Notes: generated by a model not told the origin, from the sequence alone. Shown: positions 9,471 through 19,196, counted from the stretch's first letter. The stretch: DNA of 64,000 bases from Billgrantia antri (GCF_019430905.1 NZ_JAHYCA010000007.1:124001-188000); one strand, 5' to 3'. Numbers and translations are program-made.

Positions 9471-11251
9471 GGTGTGTCGGGCTCCTGCTGGCGATTCTCT
9501 GCCCCGTCGGTTGGCGTCGTGCCGGGCCTTGCCGTCGGCAGCGACAGGGTCACCCGGGTGCCGTGGCCGGGCTGGGAGTCGAAGGTCAGGCTCCCCTGGT
9601 GCTCGCTGACGATGCCGGCGGAGACGGACAGCCCCAACCCGGTGCCACCACACTCGCGGCGGGTGGTGAAGAAGGGATCCGTCAGCCGGTGCATGGCCTC
9701 GGGGGCGATGCCGCGGCCCTCGTCATGCACTTCCAGCAGCACCCGCCCCTCGGTGCGATCGTGACGCGTGGCCAGGCGGATGCCCTGGGTGGGGTGCTCG
9801 AGCGCCTGGCAGGCGTTGAGCACCAGGTTGATCACCACCTGCTCGATGCGCTGGGCGTTGCCCGATAGCGATGGGAGATTCTCGGCATAGTGCGTTTCGA
9901 AGCGGCCGGTTGCCTGGCGGATCGAGTTGTCGACCAGGCGCACGGCGGTGGCCACCACCGCATTGAGGTCGAAGGTGCCGGCCGGTTCGTCGCCGCCCTG
10001 ACGGGCGAAGTCCTTGAGATCGCCGACGATACGCTTGATGCGCCGGGTGCCCTCCTGCATGTCGTCGATCATGCCGGGGATCTCCTCGCGCATGCGCGAG
10101 TAAGGTAGCCCGCCGAACGGGAAGTCACCGTGGGCGCGGTAGTGGGCCTCGAGGATCGGTTCGGCGTCGGCATAGGCGTCGCGCAGTACCGGCAGGTTCA
10201 ACAGCAACAGGCTGCTGGGATTGTTGATCTCGTGGGCCACGCCCGAGACCAGCACGCCGAGTGAGGCCATCTTGTCGGCCTGTATCAGCTGTTGCTGGTG
10301 CTGGCGCAGCTCCGCGGTGCGCGCCGCCACTTCGCGTTTGAGCATGCGGTTCCAGATCACGATGGCGCCCAGGACTAGCAGCAGCAGGGCGGAGAGTGCC
10401 GCGCCGACCTGCCCGACCTTCTGCCACGGGATGCCCTCGCGACCCTCGAGTGGGCCCAGCCACTTGTCGTAGATCGCCTGGTGGCGACCGGTGTTCTTGA
10501 GGATGGCCAGCCCCTCGCTGAACTTGGCCAGCAGGTTGGCGTCGCCCTGGCGCACCGCGTAGCCGTAGCGCAGCGAGAAGGGGCGCGCCACCGGCACCAG
10601 GTTGGTCAGGCCCAGCTCGCGGCTGAGGTAGAGGGCCGGCAAGTTGGCCACCAGCGCATAATCGTGCTGGCCGGCAGCCAAGGCCCGCAGCGCATCGGCA
10701 TGGGTGTCGACCGGGACTACCTTGGCCCCGATGCCGTGCTCGATCAGGTAGTCGTGCATGATGTCGCCGCGCTGGACGATGACCTCCTTGCCGCGCAGCG
10801 CCTCGACCTCCACTGCCGGCTCTCCGCGGCGGGCGAAGAGCGACTGGTGAACGATAGCGTGGGGCGGGGCGAAGTCGAAGTGCTCGGCCCGCGCCTCGGA
10901 GTAGGACATGCCCTGCAGGACGTCGATCTCGCCGTTCTCGAGCCCCTCGCGGACCTCACTCCACTGGGCCAACTCGATGCGCACCTCGAGCCCCATCACC
11001 TCGGCGATGGCCTGGGTCAGCTCCACGTTGTAGCCGGCCGGCTCGCCGTCCTCGTCGAGGAACTCGTAGGGCGGGTGGTAGTGATCGCCACCGACGACGA
11101 TGACCTCTCCGGTGCCGTCGGCAGCGTCTGTCTCGGCCTGGGCCCAGCCCGGCAGGGGCAAGGCGAGACAAGCGGCCAGTGCCATTTGCCCCGCCCACCG
11201 CGCCACGGCGGGAAGGCGCTTGCTGGAGGGCTCCGCCGGGTTTGCCGTCAT
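9467..11251 (-). CDS. sensor histidine kinase with periplasmic amino-acid-binding (SBP_bac_3) domain
   Basis: A 594-residue kinase. N-terminal signal or anchor segment (about 20-39), then a bacterial solute-binding type 3 domain (about 50-270, VVGGDHYHPPYEFLDEDGEPAG), one membrane helix (about 279-300), and a cytoplasmic HisKA domain with H340 in SGVAHEINNPSS. The ATPase domain has N box LVLNACQAL, G1 DEGRGIAPEA and G2 GGTGLGLSVS. Type 3 solute-binding domains typically bind polar amino acids, so direct periplasmic sensing of an amino acid is likely. It begins 6 bases after the yicC stop codon and overlaps the regulator gene by 4 bases. Confidence 0.92.
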   Translation of the reverse strand: MTANPAEPSSKRLPAVARWAGQMALAACLALPLPGWAQAETDAADGTGEVIVVGGDHYHPPYEFLDEDGEPAGYNVELTQAIAEVMGLEVRIELAQWSEVREGLENGEIDVLQGMSYSEARAEHFDFAPPHAIVHQSLFARRGEPAVEVEALRGKEVIVQRGDIMHDYLIEHGIGAKVVPVDTHADALRALAAGQHDYALVANLPALYLSRELGLTNLVPVARPFSLRYGYAVRQGDANLLAKFSEGLAILKNTGRHQAIYDKWLGPLEGREGIPWQKVGQVGAALSALLLLVLGAIVIWNRMLKREVAARTAELRQHQQQLIQADKMASLGVLVSGVAHEINNPSSLLLLNLPVLRDAYADAEPILEAHYRAHGDFPFGGLPYSRMREEIPGMIDDMQEGTRRIKRIVGDLKDFARQGGDEPAGTFDLNAVVATAVRLVDNSIRQATGRFETHYAENLPSLSGNAQRIEQVVINLVLNACQALEHPTQGIRLATRHDRTEGRVLLEVHDEGRGIAPEAMHRLTDPFFTTRRECGGTGLGLSVSAGIVSEHQGSLTFDSQPGHGTRVTLSLPTARPGTTPTDGAENRQQEPDTP

Positions 11252-11257
11252 GTGTTG

Positions 11258-12136
11258 CTACTCGATGTTCTGGATCTGCTCGCGCATCTGCTCGATCAGC
11301 ACCTTGAGCTCCACCGCGCAGCGGGTGGTGCTGGCCACCGCCGACTTGGAGGAGAGGGTGTTGGCCTCGCGGTTGAGTTCCTGCATCAGGAAGTCGAGGC
11401 GGCGCCCCTTGGGGCCTTTCTGCTCGAGCTGGCGCGCCACCTCGCCGACGTGGGTCTCGAGGCGGTCGAGTTCCTCGTCGACGTCGGCCTTTTGCGCCAG
11501 CAGCACCAGCTCGGCCTCCAGCCGCTGGGGCTCGAGTTCGGCCTTGACCGTCTCGAGCCGGTCCAGCAGCAGGGCACGCTGGCGCGCGAGGATCTCCGGC
11601 ATCAGCCGACGCACCTCGGCGACCTGCTCGCGCACGCCGGCCAGGCGCTCGCGGATCAGTGCGGCGAGCTTGTCCCCCTCGCGGGCGCGGGCCTCGATCA
11701 GTTCGTCGAGGGCGGCCTCGAACAGGGCCGTGGCTTCCGACTTCACTGCCTCCAGGTCGACGCCCTGGGACTCGAGCACGCCGGGGTGGTCGAGCAGCGA
11801 CAGGGCATCGGGCATGGCGACCTGGGGCAGTGCCTCGCGAATCTCGCCCAGCGCCTCGGCCAGCGCCACCAGCCGGGTGTGATTGACGGCCAGGGTCTCG
11901 CTCACGTCGGTGGGTTCGAAGCGCAGGTGGCACTCGACCTTGCCGCGCGCCAGGCGCGTACGCAGCGCCTCGCGAAAGGTGGGTTCGAGGTCGCGCAGCG
12001 CCTCGGGCAGCCGGAAGAAGGGCTCCAGGTAGCGCTGGTTCACCGAGCGCAGTTCCAACTGCAGGCTGCCCCAGTCGCTCTCGCGGCTCTGACGGGCAAA
12101 GGCGGTCATGCTGTGTACCTTGCTATGGGCGACCAT
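11258..12136 (-). CDS. yicC: YicC/YloC family endoribonuclease
   Basis: A 292-residue YicC protein (287 in E. coli), starting [16 protein letters not shown]; the block SMTAFAR is the family N-terminus. The C-terminal half is predicted to be largely helical, with [32 protein letters not shown], the most conserved segment. YicC proteins are metal-dependent endoribonucleases involved in RNA turnover. AGGAG at a good distance upstream of ATG 12136 decides the start. It is divergent from rph, as in many gammaproteobacteria, and runs directly into the sensor kinase gene. Confidence 0.94.
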   Translation of the reverse strand: MVAHSKVHSMTAFARQSRESDWGSLQLELRSVNQRYLEPFFRLPEALRDLEPTFREALRTRLARGKVECHLRFEPTDVSETLAVNHTRLVALAEALGEIREALPQVAMPDALSLLDHPGVLESQGVDLEAVKSEATALFEAALDELIEARAREGDKLAALIRERLAGVREQVAEVRRLMPEILARQRALLLDRLETVKAELEPQRLEAELVLLAQKADVDEELDRLETHVGEVARQLEQKGPKGRRLDFLMQELNREANTLSSKSAVASTTRCAVELKVLIEQMREQIQNIE

Positions 12137-12305
12137 GGCGACTCCTCGTTCGATCGGCTGCGCCGTTCCCGGCATCAGCCCGGCGACATCTCGGACAAGG
12201 AGTGTAACCGATTCCCCGCCCCGACCGTGTAGAATGGCCAGCCATTCGATGCCTCGCCGATGCCGCGACATCGTTCCGATCGTTCTTCGTCTTTCGAGAG
12301 GTTCC

Positions 12306-13043
12306 ATGGCTTCCCAACCCTCACGCCCGAGCGGGCGGCGCCCCGACCAGCCCCGCGAGATCCGCCTGACCCGTGACTACACGCGCCACGCTGAAGGCTC
12401 CGTGCTGGTGGAGTTCGGCGACACCAAGGTGCTGTGCAACGCCAGCGTCGAGGCCGGCGTGCCGCGCTGGCTGCGCGGCAAAGGCCAGGGCTGGGTAACC
12501 GCCGAGTACGGCATGCTGCCGCGTGCCACCCACACCCGTGGCGGCCGCGAGGCGGCCCGCGGCAAGCAGGGCGGGCGCACGCTGGAGATCCAGCGCCTGA
12601 TCGGACGATCGCTGCGCGCCGCGGTCAATCTCAAGAAGCTGGGCGAATTCACCGTCACCGTGGACTGCGACGTGATCCAGGCCGACGGCGGCACCCGCAC
12701 CGCTTCGATCACCGGCGGCTGCGTGGCGCTGGTGGATGCCATCCGCTACCTGCAGCGCAAGAAGCTGATCAAAAGCGATCCCTTCCAGCAGCTGGTTAGC
12801 TCGGTCTCGGTGGGGCTGTTCAAGGGGGTGCCGGTGGTCGACCTCGACTATCCGGAAGACAGCGGTGCCGACACCGACATGAACGTGGTCATGGCCGAAT
12901 CGGGTGGGCTGATCGAGGTGCAGGGTACCGCCGAGGCGGGGGTGTTCTCTCGCGAGCAGCTCAACGCCATGCTCGAGCTGGCCGAGAACGCCGGGGCCGA
13001 GCTCTTCGAGCACCAGCGCGAGGCCCTGGGCATTCGCCGCTAA
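12306..13043 (+). CDS. rph: ribonuclease PH
   Basis: A 245-residue phosphorolytic exoribonuclease that trims tRNA 3' ends and other RNAs. Conserved blocks are [21 protein letters not shown] at the N-terminus, [22 protein letters not shown], the phosphate-binding [19 protein letters not shown] region and the metal-site [15 protein letters not shown]. Start ATG 12306 follows GAGAGG. E. coli K-12 laboratory strains have a broken rph; this copy is full length (238 in the wild-type enzyme). Divergent from yicC with 169 bases between the two starts, where both promoters must lie. The next gene, crc, is convergent. Confidence 0.96.
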   Translation: MASQPSRPSGRRPDQPREIRLTRDYTRHAEGSVLVEFGDTKVLCNASVEAGVPRWLRGKGQGWVTAEYGMLPRATHTRGGREAARGKQGGRTLEIQRLIGRSLRAAVNLKKLGEFTVTVDCDVIQADGGTRTASITGGCVALVDAIRYLQRKKLIKSDPFQQLVSSVSVGLFKGVPVVDLDYPEDSGADTDMNVVMAESGGLIEVQGTAEAGVFSREQLNAMLELAENAGAELFEHQREALGIRR

Positions 13044-13117
13044 GGCTACCTGCAAGGCGCCGGTAGAGATGAGCGCCGGGAAAGCTCATCAATCTACCGA
13101 GCGACGATATAGCTTCA

Positions 13118-13155
13118 AACGCATAGCGCCGGCATCAATGCCGGCGCTATGCGTT
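13118..13155. terminator. bidirectional terminator between rph and crc
   Basis: A perfect 16-bp stem: AACGCATAGCGCCGGC at 13118-13133 and its complement at 13140-13155, with loop ATCAAT. It lies between two convergent genes and would serve both. Confidence 0.8.
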
Positions 13156-13189
13156 CCGGGAAAACCCGGCCGCGACGAAGGGGACGTGC

Positions 13190-13957
13190 TTACAGCGTCA
13201 GGTCGTACTCGACGAACAGCGGGGCGAACTCGCTGAAGGTGGCATCGTAGTCGATCCACGCGTCGACCACGTGGCGGCGCAGGTTGGGTCCGACGATCTG
13301 ATAGTCGATGCGCCAGCCCTCCTGGCGCGAGCGTGGCACTTCCTGGTCGAGCTTGGGCCACCAGGTGTATTCGCCGGCGTCGCGGTTGATCTCGCGGAAG
13401 GTGTCGATGAAGCCGGTGGGGCCGAATACCTGGTCCATCCAGGCGCGCTCTTCCGGCTTGAAGCCCGGTGTGGTCTGGTTGTCGGCCCAGTTCTCCAGAT
13501 CGACGGTCTTGTGGGCGATGTGCCAGGTACCGCAGATGATGTACTCGCGACGCTTGCGCGACATCTTGTTCAGATATTCCTGGTACTGGGCCATGAAGGC
13601 CTGCTTGGCGGCGTAGTCGCTGCCGTCGGGCATCAGGAAACTGGCAATGCTGAAGCGGTCGTAGTCGGCCTGCAGAAAGCGTGCCTCATGATCGCACTGG
13701 GGAAAGCCGAGGCCGTACATGATCGCCTTGGGAATCTTGCGGCAGTAGAGGCCCACGCCGGAAAAGCCGTCTTCCTCGGCATCGAGGAAGTAGCCTTCGT
13801 AGCCTTCCGGGTAAAGAATGCTATCGTCGAGCTCGAAGCTCTTGGCCTTGAGGTTCTGGACGCAGACGACATCGGCGTCCTGTTCGGCCAGCCAGTCGAG
13901 AAACCCTCGTCCGACCGCCTCGCGGATTCCGTTGACATTGATGGTGGCAATTTTCAT
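13190..13957 (-). CDS. crc: Crc-like protein, catalytically degenerate ExoIII/AP endonuclease homologue
   Basis: A 255-residue protein of the exonuclease III fold starting MKIATINVNGIREA. Most catalytic positions are changed: the metal-binding Glu (E34 in ExoIII) is N35 in VCVQNLKA; the GDxN loop is GTWH (T144, H146); the SDH end motif is SEF (E243, F244). Only the Asp in RIDYQ (D218) remains. This pattern, and its place between rph and pyrE, match Pseudomonas Crc, which lacks nuclease activity and works with Hfq to block translation of catabolic mRNAs. I therefore prefer Crc over ExoIII. Start at ATG 13957 after AAAGGGACC. Conserved region RKRREYI is also seen in Crc. Confidence 0.82.
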   Translation of the reverse strand: MKIATINVNGIREAVGRGFLDWLAEQDADVVCVQNLKAKSFELDDSILYPEGYEGYFLDAEEDGFSGVGLYCRKIPKAIMYGLGFPQCDHEARFLQADYDRFSIASFLMPDGSDYAAKQAFMAQYQEYLNKMSRKRREYIICGTWHIAHKTVDLENWADNQTTPGFKPEERAWMDQVFGPTGFIDTFREINRDAGEYTWWPKLDQEVPRSRQEGWRIDYQIVGPNLRRHVVDAWIDYDATFSEFAPLFVEYDLTL

Positions 13958-14102
13958 ACATGGTCCCTTTGACGTCGCGCGTGTATGATACCCGACGTTT
14001 CGACGTTTGGGTAAATGGCCCGCATGGATATTCGTGGTAGGACCGCAGAATTCCATTTCCAGAGGGCTTGTGATCAGAGGTATGAATAGCAGGGGGAGCG
14101 CC

Positions 14103-14792
14103 GTGTCGGCCAGCATGCATGCCTATCAGCGTGAGTTCATCGAGTTCGCCATCGAGCAAGGCGTGCTGAAGTTCGGCGAGTTCACCCTCAAGTCGGGTCG
14201 TGTCAGTCCCTATTTCTTCAATGCCGGCCTGTTTCGCAGCGGTGGCGCCCTGGCGCGTCTCGGTCGCTTCTACGCCGACGCAATCGAGGCCAGCGGCGTG
14301 CCGTTCGACGTGCTGTTCGGCCCTGCCTACAAGGGCATCCCGCTGGCGGCCACCACCGCGGTGGCGCTGGCCGATCATCACGGCCGTGACCTGCCCTTTG
14401 CCTTCAACCGCAAGGAGGCGAAGGACCACGGCGAGGGTGGCAACATCGTCGGCGCCGAGCTTTCCGGGCGTATCCTGATCATCGACGACGTGATCACCGC
14501 GGGCACTGCCATACGCGAAGTCATGGCGCTGATCGAGGCCGCCGGCGCCGAGGCCGCCGGCGTGGTGATCGCGCTGGATCGCCAGGAGCGCGGCCAGGCC
14601 GAAAAAAGCGCGATCCAGGAGGTCGAGGCGCGCTACGCCATGCCGGTGGTGAGCATCGTCACGCTGGACATGGTGCTGGCCTACCTCGAGGAACAGGGCG
14701 GAGAAGCCTTCAAGGGGCATGCCGAGGCGATCCGCGACTACCGGTCGCGCTATGGCGTGAGTGCCGGTACAGATTCGAATGCGAGCGCGTAA
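14103..14792 (+). CDS. pyrE: orotate phosphoribosyltransferase
   Basis: About 229 residues; joins orotate to PRPP to make OMP in pyrimidine synthesis. The family N-terminus [20 protein letters not shown], the block [14 protein letters not shown] and the PRPP motif [13 protein letters not shown] are all present. The usual family start is the ATG at 14115, but AGGGGGAG is ideally spaced from GTG 14103, which is in frame, so I chose GTG; the difference is four residues. Divergent from crc, with about 145 bases between. The C-terminus is about ten residues longer than in E. coli and ends in a polar tail. Confidence 0.94.
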   Translation: MSASMHAYQREFIEFAIEQGVLKFGEFTLKSGRVSPYFFNAGLFRSGGALARLGRFYADAIEASGVPFDVLFGPAYKGIPLAATTAVALADHHGRDLPFAFNRKEAKDHGEGGNIVGAELSGRILIIDDVITAGTAIREVMALIEAAGAEAAGVVIALDRQERGQAEKSAIQEVEARYAMPVVSIVTLDMVLAYLEEQGGEAFKGHAEAIRDYRSRYGVSAGTDSNASA

Positions 14793-14809
14793 GTTAAAGG
14801 AGCCAGTCG

Positions 14810-15379
14810 ATGAAGACCTTCGTCAAGCATCTTGCCACGGCCTCTGTATTGGGCGGCGCGCTGTTCGTCGCTGCAGGTGCCCATGCTGCCGGCAGCCTGG
14901 ACCTCAATCTCGGCGCCGATGCCATGCAGTTCGAAGCCGCCGCCGAGATCACCCAGGGCGTGGCCCTGGGGGGCGGCGTCATCAACAGCGAGTATCGCGA
15001 AGACGCCACCATCTACCATGCCCAGCTGCTGGGCGTGCAGCGCAACCGTGAGCGCGATGTGGGCATCGGTGCGCGCTGGACGCAGTTCGACACCGACTAC
15101 GGCGACGGCGGCGGTGTAGGCCTGGGTGGCTATGGCTATGTCTACTTGCCCCAGGCACCGGACGTCTCGCTGGGCGGCTACGGTTTCTATACCCCCGGAA
15201 TCGCGACCAGTGGTGACCTCGACGACGGCTACGAAGTAGGCGTGCGGGCGCGCTACGCCTTCACCCCCAACGTCGACGGCTACGTCGGCCTGCGCCAGAC
15301 GACGGCCGACTTCGACAACCGCCACGGCAGCCGCACGCTGGATCGTGGCGCTCAGGTCGGGGTTCGCCTGAGCTTCTGA
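14810..15379 (+). CDS. YfaZ-like outer membrane protein
   Basis: A 189-residue secreted protein with a signal peptide (residues 1-26, [16 protein letters not shown] then AHA). The mature part is Gly- and aromatic-rich with alternating strands ([25 protein letters not shown]) and ends in VGVRLSF, whose terminal Phe is typical of beta-barrel outer membrane proteins. The pattern fits the YfaZ family, whose function is unknown. AAAGGAG precedes the ATG. It follows pyrE after 17 bases on the same strand, so it may be read from the same message. Confidence 0.75.
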   Translation: MKTFVKHLATASVLGGALFVAAGAHAAGSLDLNLGADAMQFEAAAEITQGVALGGGVINSEYREDATIYHAQLLGVQRNRERDVGIGARWTQFDTDYGDGGGVGLGGYGYVYLPQAPDVSLGGYGFYTPGIATSGDLDDGYEVGVRARYAFTPNVDGYVGLRQTTADFDNRHGSRTLDRGAQVGVRLSF

Positions 15380-15438
15380 TCGCCGTCGCTGTACGGGCGG
15401 GCCCCTGCGGGCTCGCCAGCGCTTCCAGGCAGGCCGCC

Positions 15439-15912
15439 ATGCTCGACGTCGTACTCTTCGAACCCGAGATCCCACCCAATACCGGCAACCTGATCCGGCT
15501 GTGTGCCAATAGCGGCTTTCGCCTGCACCTGATCGAGCCGCTGGGCTTCGTGCTCGACGATAAGCGCCTGCGCCGCGCCGGGCTCGACTACCATGAGTGG
15601 GCCGCCGTCAGCGTGCACCGCAACTGGCCGGCCTTCGTCGAGGCCGTAAAACCGGGGCGTGTCTTCGCCGTCTCGACCCGCGGCCGTACCGGCTACCACG
15701 AACCCAGCTACCGCCCCGGCGATGCCCTGCTGTTCGGCCCCGAGACCCGCGGCTTGCCGCAGGCAATGCTCGACGACCTGCCGGCCGAGCAGCGCCTGCG
15801 CATTCCCATGCTGCCGGACAGCCGCAGCCTCAATCTCTCCAACGCCTGCGCCATCCTGGTGTTCGAGGCCTGGCGGCAGCTAGGCTTCGCCGGCGCGGCG
15901 CAGCCCGAGTGA
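15439..15912 (+). CDS. trmL: tRNA (cytidine/uridine-34-2'-O)-methyltransferase
   Basis: A 157-residue SPOUT methyltransferase, the same length as E. coli TrmL. Signature pieces are [20 protein letters not shown] near the N-terminus and the knot region [11 protein letters not shown] with [13 protein letters not shown]. It methylates the 2'-OH of the wobble base in tRNA-Leu isoacceptors using S-adenosylmethionine. It is followed by rep after 4 bases, so the pair is probably co-transcribed. Confidence 0.95.
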   Translation: MLDVVLFEPEIPPNTGNLIRLCANSGFRLHLIEPLGFVLDDKRLRRAGLDYHEWAAVSVHRNWPAFVEAVKPGRVFAVSTRGRTGYHEPSYRPGDALLFGPETRGLPQAMLDDLPAEQRLRIPMLPDSRSLNLSNACAILVFEAWRQLGFAGAAQPE

Positions 15913-15916
15913 ACCC

Positions 15917-17968
15917 ATGAGCATTCAGCAACGCCTCGCCAAGCTCAACCCGCGCCAGCAGGAAGCCGTGCGCTACATCGACGGCCCCTGCCTGGTGCTG
16001 GCCGGCGCCGGTTCGGGCAAGACCAGCGTGATCACCACCAAGATCGCCTACTTGGTGCAGGTATGCGGCATGAGCGCCCGGCGCATCGCCGCGGTGACCT
16101 TTACCAACAAGGCCGCCCGCGAGATGAAGGAGCGGGTGGGGCAGATGCTCAAGGGCAAGGAGGGCCATGGGCTGACCGTGTCCACCTTCCACACCCTGGG
16201 GCTCAACATCATCCGCGGCGAGCTCAAGGCACTCGGCTACAAACCGGGTTTCTCGCTGTTCGATCCCGAGGATGCCAAGGCGCTGTTGCGCGACCTGATG
16301 AACAAGGACGCCCAGGTCGATGCCGAGCAGATCAACGCCGTGCAGCACCAGATCTCGGAATGGAAGAACGACCTGGTGCTGCCGGGTCAGGCGCTGTCTC
16401 ACGCCGTGGACGAGGATGAACTCTACGCCGCCAGGGTCTACGAGGCCTACGTGCGTCATCTCAAGGCCTACAATGCAGTGGACTTCGACGACCTGATCCT
16501 GCTGCCGGTGGTGCTGCTCAAGGACCATCCCGAGGTGCTGGCGCGCTGGCGGCGCAAGATCCACTACATGCTGGTGGACGAGTACCAGGACACCAACGTC
16601 TCGCAGTACCTGCTGGTCAAGCTGCTGATGGCCGAACGCAAGACTTTCACCGTGGTGGGCGACGACGACCAGTCGATCTACGCCTGGCGTGGGGCGCGGC
16701 CCGAGAACCTGGTGACCCTGGGCGAGGATTTCCCGCGCCTCAACGTGATCAAGCTGGAGCAGAACTATCGCTCCACCGGCACCATCCTGCGCGCCGCCAA
16801 CACCCTGATCGCCAACAACCCTCACGTCTACGAGAAGACCCTGTGGTCGGAGATGGGCCAGGGCGCGCCGATTCGCGTGGTGGTCAACCGCCACGAGGAG
16901 GCCGAGGCCGAGCGGGTGGCCAGCGAGATCCTCACCCGGCGCATCAAGGAGCGCGCCGAGTGGCGCGACTTCGCGGTGCTCTACCGCGGCAACTTCCAAG
17001 CCCGGCTGCTCGAACTCAAGCTGCAGCACTACCAGATTCCCTACAAGCTCTCCGGCGGCACTTCGTTCTTCTCGCGCAACGAGATCAAGGACGCCATGGC
17101 CTACCTGCGCCTGCTTATCAACCCGGCCGACGACAACGCCTTCCTGCGCATCGTCAATGTGCCGCGGCGCGAGATCGGCCCGGGCACCCTGGAAAAGCTG
17201 GCCAACTATGCCACCGAGCGTGGCGCCTCGCTGTTCGACGCCTGCCACGAGCTGGGCCTGGAACAGCAGCTGCCGGCGCGGGCGGTGGAGCGGCTGGCGC
17301 GCTTTACCCACTTCATCGACGGCGTGCGCCGACGCATGGACGAAGGCGACTCGCTGGCGGCCATACGCGGCATGCTGCACGAGATGGACTACGAGGCATG
17401 GCTCTACCAGAACGCCAGCGCGCCCACCATCGCCGAGCGGCGCATGGCCAACGTGTGGACGCTGATCGACCAGCTCGAGAAGTCCATGAAGCGCGACCCA
17501 GAAGAAGTCGAGGCGGAAGAGAGCGCCGAGACCGACGATGTTGAGGCGGCCATCTCGCGGCTGGTGCTGCGAGACATCCTCGAGCAGCAGGCCGAGGAGG
17601 ACGACACCGACAAGGTGCAGCTGTTGACCATGCACGCCTCCAAGGGGCTCGAGTTCCCCCACGTCTACCTGATGGGCCTCGAGGAGGAGCTGCTTCCCCA
17701 CCGCAACGCCATCGAGGCCGGCACGGTGGAAGAGGAGCGGCGCCTGGCCTATGTCGGCATCACCCGGGCGCGCCAGACCCTGACCCTGACCCTGGCGCGC
17801 CAGCGCAAGGCCTTCGGCGAGCTGATGGACTGCACTCCGAGCCGTTTCCTCGATGAGCTGCCGCCGGACGACCTGGAGTGGGAGGGCCGCGCCGACAAGG
17901 AAGACCCGGAGAAGAAGCAGGCCCGAGGACAGGACGCCATCGCCGGGCTGCGATCGCTGCTGGGGTAA
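15917..17968 (+). CDS. rep: ATP-dependent DNA helicase Rep
   Basis: A 683-residue superfamily 1A helicase (673 in E. coli Rep). Motif I is GAGSGKTSVITTK, motif II is DEYQDTN, motif III is GDDDQSIYAWRGA, and motifs V-VI include LTMHASKGLEFPHVYLMG and EEERRLAYVGITRARQTL. It is a 3'-5' helicase that helps replication forks past bound proteins. The start MSIQQRLAKLNPRQQEAV is that of Rep rather than UvrD. It ends before a strong hairpin shared with the convergent cytochrome gene. Confidence 0.95.
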   Translation: MSIQQRLAKLNPRQQEAVRYIDGPCLVLAGAGSGKTSVITTKIAYLVQVCGMSARRIAAVTFTNKAAREMKERVGQMLKGKEGHGLTVSTFHTLGLNIIRGELKALGYKPGFSLFDPEDAKALLRDLMNKDAQVDAEQINAVQHQISEWKNDLVLPGQALSHAVDEDELYAARVYEAYVRHLKAYNAVDFDDLILLPVVLLKDHPEVLARWRRKIHYMLVDEYQDTNVSQYLLVKLLMAERKTFTVVGDDDQSIYAWRGARPENLVTLGEDFPRLNVIKLEQNYRSTGTILRAANTLIANNPHVYEKTLWSEMGQGAPIRVVVNRHEEAEAERVASEILTRRIKERAEWRDFAVLYRGNFQARLLELKLQHYQIPYKLSGGTSFFSRNEIKDAMAYLRLLINPADDNAFLRIVNVPRREIGPGTLEKLANYATERGASLFDACHELGLEQQLPARAVERLARFTHFIDGVRRRMDEGDSLAAIRGMLHEMDYEAWLYQNASAPTIAERRMANVWTLIDQLEKSMKRDPEEVEAEESAETDDVEAAISRLVLRDILEQQAEEDDTDKVQLLTMHASKGLEFPHVYLMGLEEELLPHRNAIEAGTVEEERRLAYVGITRARQTLTLTLARQRKAFGELMDCTPSRFLDELPPDDLEWEGRADKEDPEKKQARGQDAIAGLRSLLG

Positions 17969-18011
17969 TACCCGGCCGGCGGGGGTCAGTGAGCCACTGG
18001 CCATGAACGAC

Positions 18012-18037
18012 GACGGGGCGCCTGTTGGCGCCCCGTC
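18012..18037. terminator. hairpin between rep and cytochrome c
   Basis: A perfect 11-bp stem, GACGGGGCGCC at 18012-18022 and GGCGCCCCGTC at 18027-18037, with loop TGTT. It separates convergent genes; no U-tract is seen on either side. Confidence 0.65.
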
Positions 18038-18062
18038 GCAGATTCGCTACCCGCGCAGCGGG

Positions 18063-18959
18063 TTACTTGACCGGCTCGACCAGGAAGTCCACCGCGGCAC
18101 GGACCTCGTCGTCGGAGAGGCCCATGTTACCGCCCTTGGGCGGCATGGCGTTGAAGCCGTTGATGGCATGGTCGTAGAGCGTCTCGATGTCCTGGTCGAT
18201 GCGGCCTTCCCACTCGCCGGCTTCGCCGCGGCGCGGGGCGCCGGCGGCACCGGTCATGTGGCACGCCATGCAGGCCTGGTTGTAGATCGCTTCGCCGTCG
18301 ATGCCGGCATGCGCCGGTTCGTCGCCAGCGGCCTCTTCGCCGGCAGGCGCGTCCTCAGCGGCTTCTTCATCCGCAGGGGCCTCTTCGGTCGCCACGGCGG
18401 CTGCGGCAGCCTCTTCCTCGACGGGACCCTCTTCGGTGACGGCTTCCGCATCACCGCCGGCAGCTTCCTCGTCGGAGGCGGCCTCTCCATCGGCAGCGCC
18501 TTCTTCACTGCCGCCAAGCTCCGGTACTTCCATCACCGGGCCCACCAGATGCGCGGTGGCGGCGGCGACTTCCTCGTCGGAGAGGTTGGGGTTGCCACCC
18601 CGCGCCGGCATCGCATTGAAGCCGTTGAGGGCATGATCCAGCAGCGTGTCCCAGCCCTTGTCGACGCGCTCGGCCCAGGCATCCTCCTGGCCGCGTACCG
18701 GTGCACCGGCGGCGCCGCTGTCATGGCATGCCATGCACACCTGGCCGTAGATGGCTTCGCCGTCGGCGCCGTCGCCACCACCCGAGTCACTCGCGGCGGC
18801 CATTGCCGTACCGCACTCCTCGCCCTGCAGGCACAGTTCTCCCACCGGCTTCAGGCGCTCGGCGATGGCATCGCGGTCCACTTCGGCCTGCACGGACGCG
18901 GCGCCCGCGGCCAGGCCCAGGGTGGCCAGACACCCCATGATCAGCTTGCTGGATTTCAC
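18063..18959 (-). CDS. di-haem cytochrome c (two c5-type domains joined by an acidic linker)
   Basis: About 298 residues. A signal peptide (KLIMGCLATLGLAAGAASVQA) directs it to the periplasm. Two similar class I cytochrome domains each carry CMACH (CMACHDSGAAGAP and CMACHMTGAAGAP) and a later Met ligand candidate in GFNAMPARGG and GFNAMPPKGG. They are joined by about 70 residues almost wholly of Ala, Glu and Asp. The two halves look like an internal duplication. The GTG at 18959 is chosen because GAGG lies 7 bases upstream and the signal peptide starts there. It is probably an electron carrier between quinol-oxidising complexes and an oxidase; the partner is not in the window. Confidence 0.85.
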   Translation of the reverse strand: MKSSKLIMGCLATLGLAAGAASVQAEVDRDAIAERLKPVGELCLQGEECGTAMAAASDSGGGDGADGEAIYGQVCMACHDSGAAGAPVRGQEDAWAERVDKGWDTLLDHALNGFNAMPARGGNPNLSDEEVAAATAHLVGPVMEVPELGGSEEGAADGEAASDEEAAGGDAEAVTEEGPVEEEAAAAAVATEEAPADEEAAEDAPAGEEAAGDEPAHAGIDGEAIYNQACMACHMTGAAGAPRRGEAGEWEGRIDQDIETLYDHAINGFNAMPPKGGNMGLSDDEVRAAVDFLVEPVK

Positions 18960-19196
18960 TCTCACCACCTCTCGACGGTCCTGTAATCGTAATCTTTCGG
19001 CGACGTCGGCACGCGATAGCCGGAGCGCCGTGATGCGCACAATGGGCAGTAGTATACCGATATAGCAAAGCGCTGGAAAACGCCGTTGCCCACGCCTTTG
19101 GCATGAGCAGGCGCGGCGGAGCGGCTGGTCAGCGCGGCGGCCGGCGAGTATCGTGATAGCGACCCTTCGGTGTTCCACTGGCGACGCGAGGCGTGC

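Noticed and set aside
13190..13957. Annotation as active exodeoxyribonuclease III
   Set aside because: Four or more active-site positions are replaced, and the rph-pyrE setting is that of crc.
15830..18004. Long antisense open frame opposite rep
   Set aside because: It mirrors the third-codon GC bias of rep, has no ribosome site and no recognisable protein family; rep is certain.
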